Below are positions 26,321 through 35,227 of a stretch of DNA of 64,000 nt, in pieces. The first letter of the stretch is position 1. Each line of letters opens with the position of its first letter. Below the pieces are notes generated by a model. That model was given only the letters and a program-made list of their open reading frames with translations, ran no database searches and had not been told where the DNA came from. The stretch is from Lachnospiraceae bacterium (GTDB lineage: Bacteria > Bacillota > Clostridia > Lachnospirales > Lachnospiraceae), in NCBI GenBank assembly GCA_014804785.1, contig JAAUZD010000018.1, forward strand, positions 35,868-99,867. The letters are read 5' to 3'. Position numbers and translations under genes: made by a program.

Positions 26321-27628
26321 TTAAAACACAATCCGATCCCGCCCTTGATTTTTCCCAAGGTAGAGTTTTGCATCAGATTCCCTGATGATATGATCGATTT
26401 TTTCTTCGCTGCCTTCCACAACTCCAAATGTCATCGTGACGTGGATTCCCTTTTCATCATTATAGCTTACATCTTTTCTGCGGATATTCTCCATCAACGC
26501 CTCAACAGACTTCACCGCAGCTTCCAGATGATAGCCCTGAAAACCCAGGAGAAACTCCTCACCGCCCCACCTTGCAGCAAATCCTTTTCCGTGCATATGT
26601 TCCTTCAACTGGTCTGCAAGATGAATCAAGACAACATCACCGCATTCATGACCATAGGTGTCGTTCACCTTCTTAAAATAGTCAACGTCCCCAAGTGCAA
26701 TACAAAACGGTATTCCTGATTGCATGTATTCATCTTGTATCTGCCTTAGCATCTTTTCTCCGCTCCGCCTGTTGTAAAGTTTTGTCAGGATATCCTGTTC
26801 CACCAGTTCTCTTAAAGATTTCTGCATCTTTAACGCGTGCTTTCCCATCTCCCCCAATTCATCGCTTCGTTTCAATACATGGGAATCAAGCTCCGCATGC
26901 AGGTTTCCATTTGTAACTTTTTCCAGAAAGCCTTCAATCTTTCGTATTGCACCGACCAACTGCCCTGAAAACCGTATCGTAAAAAAACCGGCAAGCAGGA
27001 TAGCTGCAATCGCCAAAAGTAAGATAGGCATGATTGCATGAAGGACAAGCCCCTTTACATATGCAGACGGTTTCCCTACAAAGATCATTCCAACACAACT
27101 GCCATCAGAATTGATAAGCGGTGCATAATAGGAGAAATATTTTTTATCACCAATTAATGTGCTTGCAAAAAACGCTTCCTCCCCGCTTTTCAATACTTCC
27201 TTTGTCACCACCTCATTCGCTTCCGTACCAATCACACGCTCTCCCTGCGCATTCTCAATCGTCGTGAGAATACGCACATTTTGATAAAAAAGAGTAACAT
27301 CTGCATCTGTATACGCTTTCACCCTGTCAATAATGGAAAAATCATTACTAATCTGATGCTCTCCTTTGAACAGTAAAATAGCGCCATCCTCATTTACTAT
27401 GCTGTAGTCACCAGGATATAAATCATCATAGATCATTAAAATGGTATTGCATAAATTTTTTAGCCCCTTCTGCGCTTCCTGTCCTATAGAATCCCCTAGA
27501 CTTTTCGTACAAAAAGCCGTTATGACCATTACCAACAAAACAATCGGTATAATCGTAATTCTAAGCAATGCCCAATATAAACTATTTTTCTCAATTCTTT
27601 TCTTCATCCATCCCTCCAGCGATTTCAT
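26321..27628 (-). CDS. Membrane diguanylate cyclase with extracellular sensor domain
   Basis: Makes cyclic di-GMP from GTP. 435 residues: membrane segment (about 18-42), extracellular Cache-like sensor (about 45-200), second membrane segment (about 200-222), HAMP (about 223-275), GGDEF domain (about 280-435). The active site is RWGGEEF, with GDVDYFKKVNDTYGH typical of the family. No RxxD inhibitory site precedes it, so product inhibition by that route is unlikely. It starts 5 bases after the upstream solute-binding lipoprotein gene, so sensing is probably tied to that transport locus. Confidence 0.93.
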   Translation of the reverse strand: MKSLEGWMKKRIEKNSLYWALLRITIIPIVLLVMVITAFCTKSLGDSIGQEAQKGLKNLCNTILMIYDDLYPGDYSIVNEDGAILLFKGEHQISNDFSIIDRVKAYTDADVTLFYQNVRILTTIENAQGERVIGTEANEVVTKEVLKSGEEAFFASTLIGDKKYFSYYAPLINSDGSCVGMIFVGKPSAYVKGLVLHAIMPILLLAIAAILLAGFFTIRFSGQLVGAIRKIEGFLEKVTNGNLHAELDSHVLKRSDELGEMGKHALKMQKSLRELVEQDILTKLYNRRSGEKMLRQIQDEYMQSGIPFCIALGDVDYFKKVNDTYGHECGDVVLIHLADQLKEHMHGKGFAARWGGEEFLLGFQGYHLEAAVKSVEALMENIRRKDVSYNDEKGIHVTMTFGVVEGSEEKIDHIIRESDAKLYLGKNQGRDRIVF

Positions 27629-27633
27629 GGATT

Positions 27634-29967
27634 CTAACGGTTCTCATTTACATAAATCTGTACCCTGCTCTGGATGATGGCCGCTACATCCTTTGCGCTC
27701 TTCTGCCCTGCAAAATACGGCGCAGCCTCCTCATTAATGATGTTCTCCAATGTATCATCCTGTTTGTAAACCTGCGTAAAGCTGTAGAGCTGCTCCATTA
27801 CTTCTTCAGCCTCTTGCTCCGTCATTGGCGAAATAGGAATTTCCTCGCCGCCTATATAAATTATATCTTCATATTCTACTTTATTTCCATTTTCATCCAG
27901 ATAATAGGGCTTCTTCATTGCTTCCTCTGCAAGCTCACTAAGCCGCTTTATGCTGATTGGAAAATCGTAAATAATATTTTCTTTCTGATACTCATCCGTA
28001 AGAAAAATCCTCAGGAATTCCCATGCCCCTTCTTTATTTGCTGACTTTGAGGACAACGCAAACTGTAGATTCGGTGAAATGACAGTGCCGTCTTCATTGG
28101 AAGAAGGGAACCCAATCATAGTAATCTTTTCTCCGAACATTCCCTTTTCCGTATTGTTGTAATCCCTAAAATTGCCAAAATAATATATGGTTCCAAGAAC
28201 CTTGCCTTCCCGACACATGGCACTATAAGCGCCCATGTATATGTCTTCATCTATCTGCTCCGGAAAAGTTCCAATGAATTCAAGCATCTGGACGAATTCA
28301 TCGGAATTAAAGTTGCAGACACCGCTTTCCCAATCAATAAACTGATTTCCCGACATAGACATACAATAATGCAGCATCATCCCTCTTGTAGTGCTTTCAA
28401 TCAGTTGTGTGCCTTCCGGCTTGGAAGCAAGCAGATCCATTGCCTCCTGCACGGTCCATCCTCTTTCTTCCCCAACATCAGAAGCTTTGGCCACAAGGGT
28501 CTGAATAGAATAAGAAGGAACAAGGGAATACATCTTCCCGTCCATCGAAAATGCCTCCACGATATTCGGCATAAAATTATCCAAATCAAGATCTTTATCC
28601 TTTTTAATGTATGGCTTCAGATCTTCAAAAAGTCCTTTGTTGATATAGCTTTCCATCGGCATTGCATAATTGACAAGAATAATATCCGGCACCTTTCCTG
28701 ACGCTATATCTGTATTCATCCTGTTGATTCCAGCCATATAATCATTGTCTGACCCATATAAAGAGTTATAATCCAGAATAGAAATCCTGTAGTCCTCATT
28801 GTTCTTATTAAAATCAATCACGCAACGCCTTACAAACCAATCCGTATCGGCCATCGCCAAAGTAATCACTTGCTTTTCCTTTACTTCTTCAGGCGGCACC
28901 TTTGAAAGCTTTGCAAGCGTATTGTAACCAGTCTCATTACTATATGTGGCAAAAAAATCTTTGCCATCGATTCCCACCACCTGATAAAGACCACTAATAT
29001 CCAGATCGGAATCAATATAACTCATAAGCTGTTTTTTATCGGAATCTCCCAGATTATACCCGTACACACCATAGCTGTCGCTCAGATATAAATCATACCC
29101 TTTTCCTGCATAAAAAAAATAACTATAGGATGCCCCTGGGAGTTCATACTTTTCGCCGATCTTTCCCGTTTCAAGATCAACATCTGCAATAGCTATGCCG
29201 CTGTCTTCATAAAGAACAGCTGCCATTCCTCCATCCTCAAGTGCAATAATAGTTGCACTGTCGAACAGATTTGGATTTTCATTTTGCGGCATGATCCCTA
29301 AATAATTCCCCTCCAGATCAAATTTCAGGAATTTACCATAAGACTTGACATAAATTCCTTTTTCTTTATCCAGAACAACGTCACTTACGTAAAAATAACC
29401 ATTTTCCTCCCCCAGCCGGGCAAAATCCGGTACATCATTCAACTTGACTGAAAAATATTCCTCACCGGAAAGATTCATTTTTACAAGATAAAAATCATAT
29501 ACATATTCTTCCTCTCCGCCATCTTCTACATCAATCTCTTCTTCTAATGTTCCCGGCTCCGGATCAATTATATGATAATCATTTTTGATACAATAAATAT
29601 TCCCAGAATCATCCATATTGATTGACTCAATACTGATATTCTCCTCCATAGGAATACGATATTCTTCTTTCATTTCACCGTCTTCATTCAATTCAAAAAA
29701 AATAACGGCGCGGCTGGAACCATCATCTAACCATGAATATCCATATGCATATATTAACTCTCCCGCTCGGAAAATCTGATTGATATTTTGATTTTCTTTT
29801 CCCAGATCAACATCTTGTATTTTGTATACATAATCTTTAGACATAGTTGCTGCTTCTGTGGTATCTGTTTTCTTTTTTCCGCATCCGACAAAACATATCA
29901 TCATCAAAAGAATCCATACCACTAGAATTACATTCTTTTTTTTTCTTTTTCCTAAAAATCCTGCCAT
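27634..29967 (-). CDS. Large lipoprotein: propeller-like N-terminus fused to solute-binding domain
   Basis: 777 residues. Lipoprotein signal ending in ICFVGC (Cys29). Residues about 45-385 are a run of short beta-rich repeats (for example DDSGNIYCI, KFLKFDLEGNYLGI) resembling a beta propeller. From about 390 to the end there is an ABC-type extracellular solute-binding domain (RRCVIDFNKNNEDYRISI through the C-terminus). It is a paralogue of the 751-residue protein at 35228-37483; both share FNKNN, W(T)VQEAMDLL-like and the ending RVQIYVNENR. Ordinary sugar-binding lipoproteins are about 420 residues. It overlaps the MacB-like gene by 16 bases. Confidence 0.85.
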   Translation of the reverse strand: MAGFLGKRKKKNVILVVWILLMMICFVGCGKKKTDTTEAATMSKDYVYKIQDVDLGKENQNINQIFRAGELIYAYGYSWLDDGSSRAVIFFELNEDGEMKEEYRIPMEENISIESINMDDSGNIYCIKNDYHIIDPEPGTLEEEIDVEDGGEEEYVYDFYLVKMNLSGEEYFSVKLNDVPDFARLGEENGYFYVSDVVLDKEKGIYVKSYGKFLKFDLEGNYLGIMPQNENPNLFDSATIIALEDGGMAAVLYEDSGIAIADVDLETGKIGEKYELPGASYSYFFYAGKGYDLYLSDSYGVYGYNLGDSDKKQLMSYIDSDLDISGLYQVVGIDGKDFFATYSNETGYNTLAKLSKVPPEEVKEKQVITLAMADTDWFVRRCVIDFNKNNEDYRISILDYNSLYGSDNDYMAGINRMNTDIASGKVPDIILVNYAMPMESYINKGLFEDLKPYIKKDKDLDLDNFMPNIVEAFSMDGKMYSLVPSYSIQTLVAKASDVGEERGWTVQEAMDLLASKPEGTQLIESTTRGMMLHYCMSMSGNQFIDWESGVCNFNSDEFVQMLEFIGTFPEQIDEDIYMGAYSAMCREGKVLGTIYYFGNFRDYNNTEKGMFGEKITMIGFPSSNEDGTVISPNLQFALSSKSANKEGAWEFLRIFLTDEYQKENIIYDFPISIKRLSELAEEAMKKPYYLDENGNKVEYEDIIYIGGEEIPISPMTEQEAEEVMEQLYSFTQVYKQDDTLENIINEEAAPYFAGQKSAKDVAAIIQSRVQIYVNENR

Positions 29968-31052
29968 CTGTCTTTTTCCCCCTTTACTTTAGCCCGCAGT
30001 CCTTCCTTTGCTTCCATGAGGAAATTCCCGACATCCTTAATACCCCATTTCCGGTTTCTCCATTTTTTTAACAGAAAAGCGAAAATAATGACTGTAGGAA
30101 TCAATAAAAAGAAGAACTGAAATAAGAGGACCAGCGCTTTTACATCTTCCCATCCTCTTGCAATATTTTCCCAATAGGGGAACCGGACTGCACTAATCTG
30201 CATGGATCTGGTTCCATAATCAAGAATAACAGGTATCAATGCTTCTTTCAAGTAACGGGAGGAATTTTCTACCATAATCATAGCGTCCTCTTCCACCCCA
30301 AACTTTTCTTTAATGCAATTGTAAACAAATCCTTTCACCGGATTAGGCGCTGTCACCTCATAAACGCTGATTCCTTCGCTGACCCCATAATTGACAAGGG
30401 TTTCATTAGAAACATAGACAATCGTCTTATCCAGCCCTGCACTTTCGGCGAACCTGCCTTCCTGCCGTTTGATTACACCTGTCACATGATGGGGCACATC
30501 CCCAATCCACACCGTCATTCCAGCAATATCATTAGAGCCGAACAACTGCCATGCCGCATCCTCATCCAGAACAACACCATCTTTCATTAAATCGTCGCCT
30601 GAAAAATAGCCGCCGGAAACCAGCTGTATCGGGTGAAACAGAAAAAAATCGCCTCCAACCCCTATGGCTGCCGCTTTCAGATGCCCCTTTTCACTGGCAA
30701 TCTCAATCGTTCCCATGGAACTATAGGCATCAATAAACAGCCTTTTTCCGTTTTCTATCTCTTTGTCTTCCGCAGAAAGTACCTCATTAAGACTTTGCTC
30801 AAGCTGCTTTTCAAAGTTCATGATCATGTATTCATCCACTTCCACATTCTCCACAAAAAAACAGCTGACCTGTGCACTGCCGCCCTCTTCATCCCATCGG
30901 GCAGCCGCCTGCTGGTCAATCAGATGATTCACCTTATAATTAGACCAGATTGTCAGAATCAGGAACAGGACAAAAGACAGAATGGTAATTAGAGAAAACA
31001 CAATCTGTTTGGGTGTTAATGTCTGGAAAAACTCTTTTATCTTTACAAACAT
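29952..31052 (-). CDS. MacB-like periplasmic-core membrane protein lacking FtsX domain
   Basis: 366 residues. One membrane segment at about 18-38, an extracellular domain of about 260 residues resembling the MacB/FtsX periplasmic core (LVSGGYFSGDD, VVLDEDAAWQLFGSNDIAGMTVWIG, VTGVIKR), and one membrane segment near 308-330. A full FtsX/MacB permease has four membrane segments and works with an ATPase. Here the terminal FtsX transmembrane bundle is missing and no ATPase gene is adjacent. It follows the HlyD-like gene by 36 bases. Probably a partner of that adaptor; function unknown. Confidence 0.7.
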   Translation of the reverse strand: MFVKIKEFFQTLTPKQIVFSLITILSFVLFLILTIWSNYKVNHLIDQQAAARWDEEGGSAQVSCFFVENVEVDEYMIMNFEKQLEQSLNEVLSAEDKEIENGKRLFIDAYSSMGTIEIASEKGHLKAAAIGVGGDFFLFHPIQLVSGGYFSGDDLMKDGVVLDEDAAWQLFGSNDIAGMTVWIGDVPHHVTGVIKRQEGRFAESAGLDKTIVYVSNETLVNYGVSEGISVYEVTAPNPVKGFVYNCIKEKFGVEEDAMIMVENSSRYLKEALIPVILDYGTRSMQISAVRFPYWENIARGWEDVKALVLLFQFFFLLIPTVIIFAFLLKKWRNRKWGIKDVGNFLMEAKEGLRAKVKGEKDRWQDF

Positions 31053-31088
31053 CGGTTTTCTCCTTTCCTCCTTAGATATCCATTCGCT

Positions 31089-33230
31089 TTATGATTCGTT
31101 CAGCCTTACCTGCTTTCCCGCCTCCACCGGCTTGGTTGAAGTTGTAATGACATATTCATATCCATAAAGCCCTGCCGAAATAGCAGTGTTGTTATCATCA
31201 GATGCCAAAACCTCAACATCCACTCTTGTGGCAATGTAGCGATTGCCAAGCGGGCTGCTCTTGGATTCCACAATTAAAATAAACTTACCGTTATTGTCCT
31301 CCCGCACTGCACTGTTGGGCACTACAAGCTCGTATTCCGCACTGCGCTGCCCCACAGAAACATTCAGTGCCTGCCCTGCTTGAATACTGGAACCGCTTAC
31401 GCTGAATTCAAGCAGTTTGTTCTGCCCCGGCTTATCCGGATCGGGCTTAATTGCCGATAAAATCACCTGTGCATCATCATAATACCATGCATTCTGTAAT
31501 TCCGCCGTATCTCCCACCTGAACCTTTTTTGCCTGCTCATTGGTCACGGATATCGTCATGGTATAGCCTTTTCCTTCCACCTGTATCACTGCCGCAGTCT
31601 CCTCCGGCTCCGTGGTCTCTCCAGCCTTATAAGTAAGGGATGTGACGGTTCCCGCCACTGGAGCCGTTATGGCACCTCCCATAGACTCTGCCCTTAGTTT
31701 GGCAATTTCTACTTTCTTGTCCGCAATATCTTTGTTTGCTTTTGCAAGATCAAGTTCGGCATTGATATCGGCATTCATTTCCGCCTGCTCTTCCTTTAGG
31801 AGATCATACACCGCCTGCGCATTTTTAAGAGCGGCTTCCGCATTGGCAATCTGGTTCTGATACGCAGCAGAAGTTTGTTTATTTGCGTTGGTTAAATCCG
31901 TCAGATCCTTTTGGGCCTGATTGAGTTTCTCCTGAGCAGATTTTACAGAATCCCCCGGTTGATACGTTATAGCCGATATGTTATTTAGTTCTGCCTCTTT
32001 TGCCGCTAACTGATTTTTCAAATTTGCCAATGATTCCACATTAGCGTCATACCCTGAAAGGTTCTTCTCCGCATCACTGATCATCTGTACTGCATAATTA
32101 TATTGTGCGTCTGCTGTGTCGTAATCCTGCTGTGCCCTATCATAAGCTTCAAGTAAAGATCTGTAGCTTTCATAATCATTATTTGCGTCAATCCATGCCT
32201 TCAACTCATTTATATTTTTGCTTCCGTTATAATCAGAATCCTCTGCCGCCTCATAAATTTTATTTAATATTTCATCCCTCTCCGTCAACTTTGCATCTCT
32301 CAGCGCGGCTGCATCATCCCGCATCTCCCTATACTCTGCCAGCAATGTCGTCTTATCGTTAGATACTGTTACCCCGTCTATAATAATCGTACCGCTGTTA
32401 TTATCCCCCTGACCGTTGCTGTTATTATTGTTAATATTGATATTACTGTTATTGCTTGTCGTGTTCGTAACGCTTCCCGCATTATTAATTAAAGTCTGAA
32501 CATCCTCTATCTGCCTTTTCAATTCATTGATTTCATTTGTAACCTTTGCCTTCTCCGCATCAATCTTGTCGTTAAATGCCTTCTCTGCATTTCCTGACGA
32601 GGTCTGGGCATTAACCAGATCAAAATCAGCCTGTGCCACTGCATTTTCTGCGTCAATGGTATTGACACCCGCATTATTGGTGTTGACCGTACTCTGCAGC
32701 GACAGGTTACTTAACGCATCCTGACATTCCTTTACTCTCTTCTCCGCTGCATCCAGACGATTCTGCATATCTGTCACTTTTGCCTGCAGAGCAGCAAATC
32801 CATCCGTATTTCCATTGGCAACCTTACTGATTATTTCAGACGACACATTATTGCCAAAGAGTCCCTTCATATAAGCAAGCTCCAGATCCTCCAATTCTTT
32901 TTCAGCCGCCGCAAGCTCCTCGCTGTCTGAATCCTCCAGATAGTAGAGAACCTGATCTTTTTCCACCTGATCCCCCTGTTTTACTGCAACACTGGAAATC
33001 ACTCTTGAACCCTTTACCACAACATTATAAGGATCCGTCGCCTCCACATTTCCTGTTCCTCTGACCTTGGCTGTGATGGAACCGCTCTGCACGTACTGGG
33101 TCGCCACCTCCGGCAGTGAATAATTCATTATCGTATTTGAAAAAAATGTGAGCAGCAACATAATCGTCAGGAAAACAATCGCCGCATTTTTGACCCACTC
33201 TCTTCTCTTTTTTTCATCCCTCTCATTCAT
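31089..33230 (-). CDS. HlyD-type membrane fusion (adaptor) protein, very long coiled coil
   Basis: 713 residues. Basic cytoplasmic start, membrane segment about 15-32, then the first half of a barrel/lipoyl domain (VKGSRVISSVAVKQGDQVEKDQVLYYLED). A long alternating helical region (about 100-530) contains an Asn-rich low-complexity loop near 265-285. The second lipoyl half (ITAPVAGTVTSLTYKAGE) and a beta-barrel domain follow. Such adaptors bridge a transporter to an outer component in Gram-negatives; in Gram-positives they accompany MacB-type exporters. About twice the usual length, because of the helical part. Confidence 0.88.
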   Translation of the reverse strand: MNERDEKKRREWVKNAAIVFLTIMLLLTFFSNTIMNYSLPEVATQYVQSGSITAKVRGTGNVEATDPYNVVVKGSRVISSVAVKQGDQVEKDQVLYYLEDSDSEELAAAEKELEDLELAYMKGLFGNNVSSEIISKVANGNTDGFAALQAKVTDMQNRLDAAEKRVKECQDALSNLSLQSTVNTNNAGVNTIDAENAVAQADFDLVNAQTSSGNAEKAFNDKIDAEKAKVTNEINELKRQIEDVQTLINNAGSVTNTTSNNSNININNNNSNGQGDNNSGTIIIDGVTVSNDKTTLLAEYREMRDDAAALRDAKLTERDEILNKIYEAAEDSDYNGSKNINELKAWIDANNDYESYRSLLEAYDRAQQDYDTADAQYNYAVQMISDAEKNLSGYDANVESLANLKNQLAAKEAELNNISAITYQPGDSVKSAQEKLNQAQKDLTDLTNANKQTSAAYQNQIANAEAALKNAQAVYDLLKEEQAEMNADINAELDLAKANKDIADKKVEIAKLRAESMGGAITAPVAGTVTSLTYKAGETTEPEETAAVIQVEGKGYTMTISVTNEQAKKVQVGDTAELQNAWYYDDAQVILSAIKPDPDKPGQNKLLEFSVSGSSIQAGQALNVSVGQRSAEYELVVPNSAVREDNNGKFILIVESKSSPLGNRYIATRVDVEVLASDDNNTAISAGLYGYEYVITTSTKPVEAGKQVRLNES

Positions 33231-33275
33231 AATCCAAAATCCTTGCCTTTCCTGGGCGTCTAAAAAAGCCCGCTG

Positions 33276-34247
33276 TTATCCTTTGATACCGCCCTGATAA
33301 GTGATCCCCTCTACCAGGTAGTCCTCTCCATATAAAAATACCAGTATCGGCGGCACCATATATATGGTCGCCACCGCAAACGCCAGTCCGATTTCACCTG
33401 AATTGATTTTCGAAAGAAAGACGGAAAGCGGATGCTTCTCCTGATCCGCCAGGAGAATCAAAGGCTGTTCCACCATATTCCAATAATCTATAAATACAAG
33501 AATCGCTATAGAGCACATTGCACCTTTACAAAGAGGCATACAGATCCGTCTGAAAATCTGCCACTCGCCTGCTCCGTCAATCTGCGCCGCCTCCATGACA
33601 GAAGCCGGAATTCTCCTCATGTATTTGGTCAGAAGATACACCGAAAAAGGCGAAAAAATACCCGGCAGCCAGATTGCCCAATTGGTATCCAATACATGAA
33701 GCCAATCCGCCACAAGATAATTGGGTACCAGCGTAACCTGATAAGGCATCAGCATCAAAATGATATAGATAAAAAAGATGATTTCTTTTATGCGTCCCCT
33801 GTATCTTGTAAAGCCATAGGATGCCCCCGCCGCCACAAGAAGCTGAAAAAGCACAATCGGTCCCACCAGTATCACCGAATTCCAGAATTTTAATAGATAT
33901 TCGGGGCTTTTAAATAAAACCGTTATATACTGGCTGAAAGAAACCATATCCGGGATAAACTTCAAATTCACCTTATCTGCGATATAAACCTTTCCTCCCG
34001 TATCAGTAGTTGCAAATACCTGACCATAGTTTGAAGAAATTTCTGACGCTGACATAAAAGAATTGGTAATCGTCAATACAATCGGCAACAAAAAAAGTAC
34101 TGCAAAACAGCCTGCTATCAATGTTGCCAAAAAAATCCTCATAAGGATCCTTGCATTCCTTAACTTTTTTTTCTTTTTAACTTCCTTATCCCACCGCTGC
34201 AGCGTAACTGCTTCCGCATCACGGCGTTTCCTCCTATGTCCACTCAT
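33276..34247 (-). CDS. Carbohydrate ABC transporter permease, MalG type
   Basis: Inner-membrane subunit of a sugar importer (CUT1-like). 323 residues, about six membrane segments. The canonical EAA loop that contacts the ATPase is intact: IPASVMEAAQIDGAGEWQIFRRICMPL near residue 235. Residues 75-110 form an extracellular loop. Its start overlaps the upstream MalF-type gene by 4 bases. No ATPase gene is present in the locus, so a shared ATPase encoded elsewhere is probably used, as known for many Firmicutes sugar importers. Confidence 0.92.
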   Translation of the reverse strand: MSGHRRKRRDAEAVTLQRWDKEVKKKKKLRNARILMRIFLATLIAGCFAVLFLLPIVLTITNSFMSASEISSNYGQVFATTDTGGKVYIADKVNLKFIPDMVSFSQYITVLFKSPEYLLKFWNSVILVGPIVLFQLLVAAGASYGFTRYRGRIKEIIFFIYIILMLMPYQVTLVPNYLVADWLHVLDTNWAIWLPGIFSPFSVYLLTKYMRRIPASVMEAAQIDGAGEWQIFRRICMPLCKGAMCSIAILVFIDYWNMVEQPLILLADQEKHPLSVFLSKINSGEIGLAFAVATIYMVPPILVFLYGEDYLVEGITYQGGIKG

Positions 34248-35212
34248 CCTTCCACATCCTTTCCGAAATAGTTCTCGGTAAGGAATAAAATTCCTATGAT
34301 AATCACCATCACAATCGCCATCATGATTGCCGCAGCTGACATTTTCTGATAATCCAATCTATTGAACGTATTGTTCATAAAATGCTGCAGCATATACATC
34401 GTATCGTAGGGATACTCACCCTTTAAAAGATAGATTTCCCTGAAAACCTTAAAAGAATTAATCAGCGACATAATCGTCACGAACAAAATCGTTGAAGACA
34501 TATACCTAAGCTTGATCCGCCAGAAGATCTGAAAGGAGGAAGCGCTTTCCAGCACTGCAACCTCAACGATATCCTTCGGAATGCTGCTTAAGGCGGACAT
34601 AAACAAGATCATGTTATATCCCAGATTTTTCCATAAGAAAAGAATGATAATCACCACCTGTGCATAGGACGAATTAAGCCAGTCAATCTTATCTTTATGA
34701 AAAAATGCCATTATTTCATTCATCATACCATTATAGTGGAACAGGACCTGCCAGATTAATACCACCGAAGCAATGGGAACCATCATAGGACTTAAAAAAA
34801 AGGTCCTGAACTGGCTCTTAAACGGTATCTTACTTTCCAGCATCATTGCCAAAAGTAACGATAACACCACTGCAAGCGGGACTGCCGCTGCTGAAAATGT
34901 AAGCGTATTTTTGGCTGCCTGTTTAAATGCCGCATTCTGAAAGACCATGACAAAGTTATCCAAAAATACAAACTGATGACTGATTGGATTATCTACCACG
35001 GAATAGTAAATAACAATCAAAAACGGCAACACGAAAAACAGCAGTACGCCGGCGATGCTGGGAAACAGGTATCCTGCGGATACCCATTTTCCCCTGCGTG
35101 TTCTCGGATTACTGCCAGGTTTTCTTTTCTTTTTGGCAGACGTTTTCATCCCGCCATGATTCTGTTGCAGATGCAGGGCTGTCTTCTTTTCCCTGCTTTT
35201 AGAAATATGCAT
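34244..35212 (-). CDS. Carbohydrate ABC transporter permease, MalF type
   Basis: Partner permease of the MalG-type protein. 322 residues, a basic N-terminal tail of about 45 residues, then about six membrane segments. The cytoplasmic EAA loop is recognisable but divergent (IPKDIVEVAVLESASSFQIF, then RIKLRYM instead of the usual I-x-L-P ending). It follows the second propeller/solute-binding lipoprotein by 15 bases. Confidence 0.9.
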   Translation of the reverse strand: MHISKSREKKTALHLQQNHGGMKTSAKKKRKPGSNPRTRRGKWVSAGYLFPSIAGVLLFFVLPFLIVIYYSVVDNPISHQFVFLDNFVMVFQNAAFKQAAKNTLTFSAAAVPLAVVLSLLLAMMLESKIPFKSQFRTFFLSPMMVPIASVVLIWQVLFHYNGMMNEIMAFFHKDKIDWLNSSYAQVVIIILFLWKNLGYNMILFMSALSSIPKDIVEVAVLESASSFQIFWRIKLRYMSSTILFVTIMSLINSFKVFREIYLLKGEYPYDTMYMLQHFMNNTFNRLDYQKMSAAAIMMAIVMVIIIGILFLTENYFGKDVEG

Positions 35213-35227
35213 TTCTATCCTCTCAAC

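Noticed and set aside
32395..32470. CRISPR-like or microsatellite array in AAT/GTT-rich sequence
   Set aside because: It is the codon repeat for the Asn-rich loop of the HlyD-like protein, without spacers or regular units.
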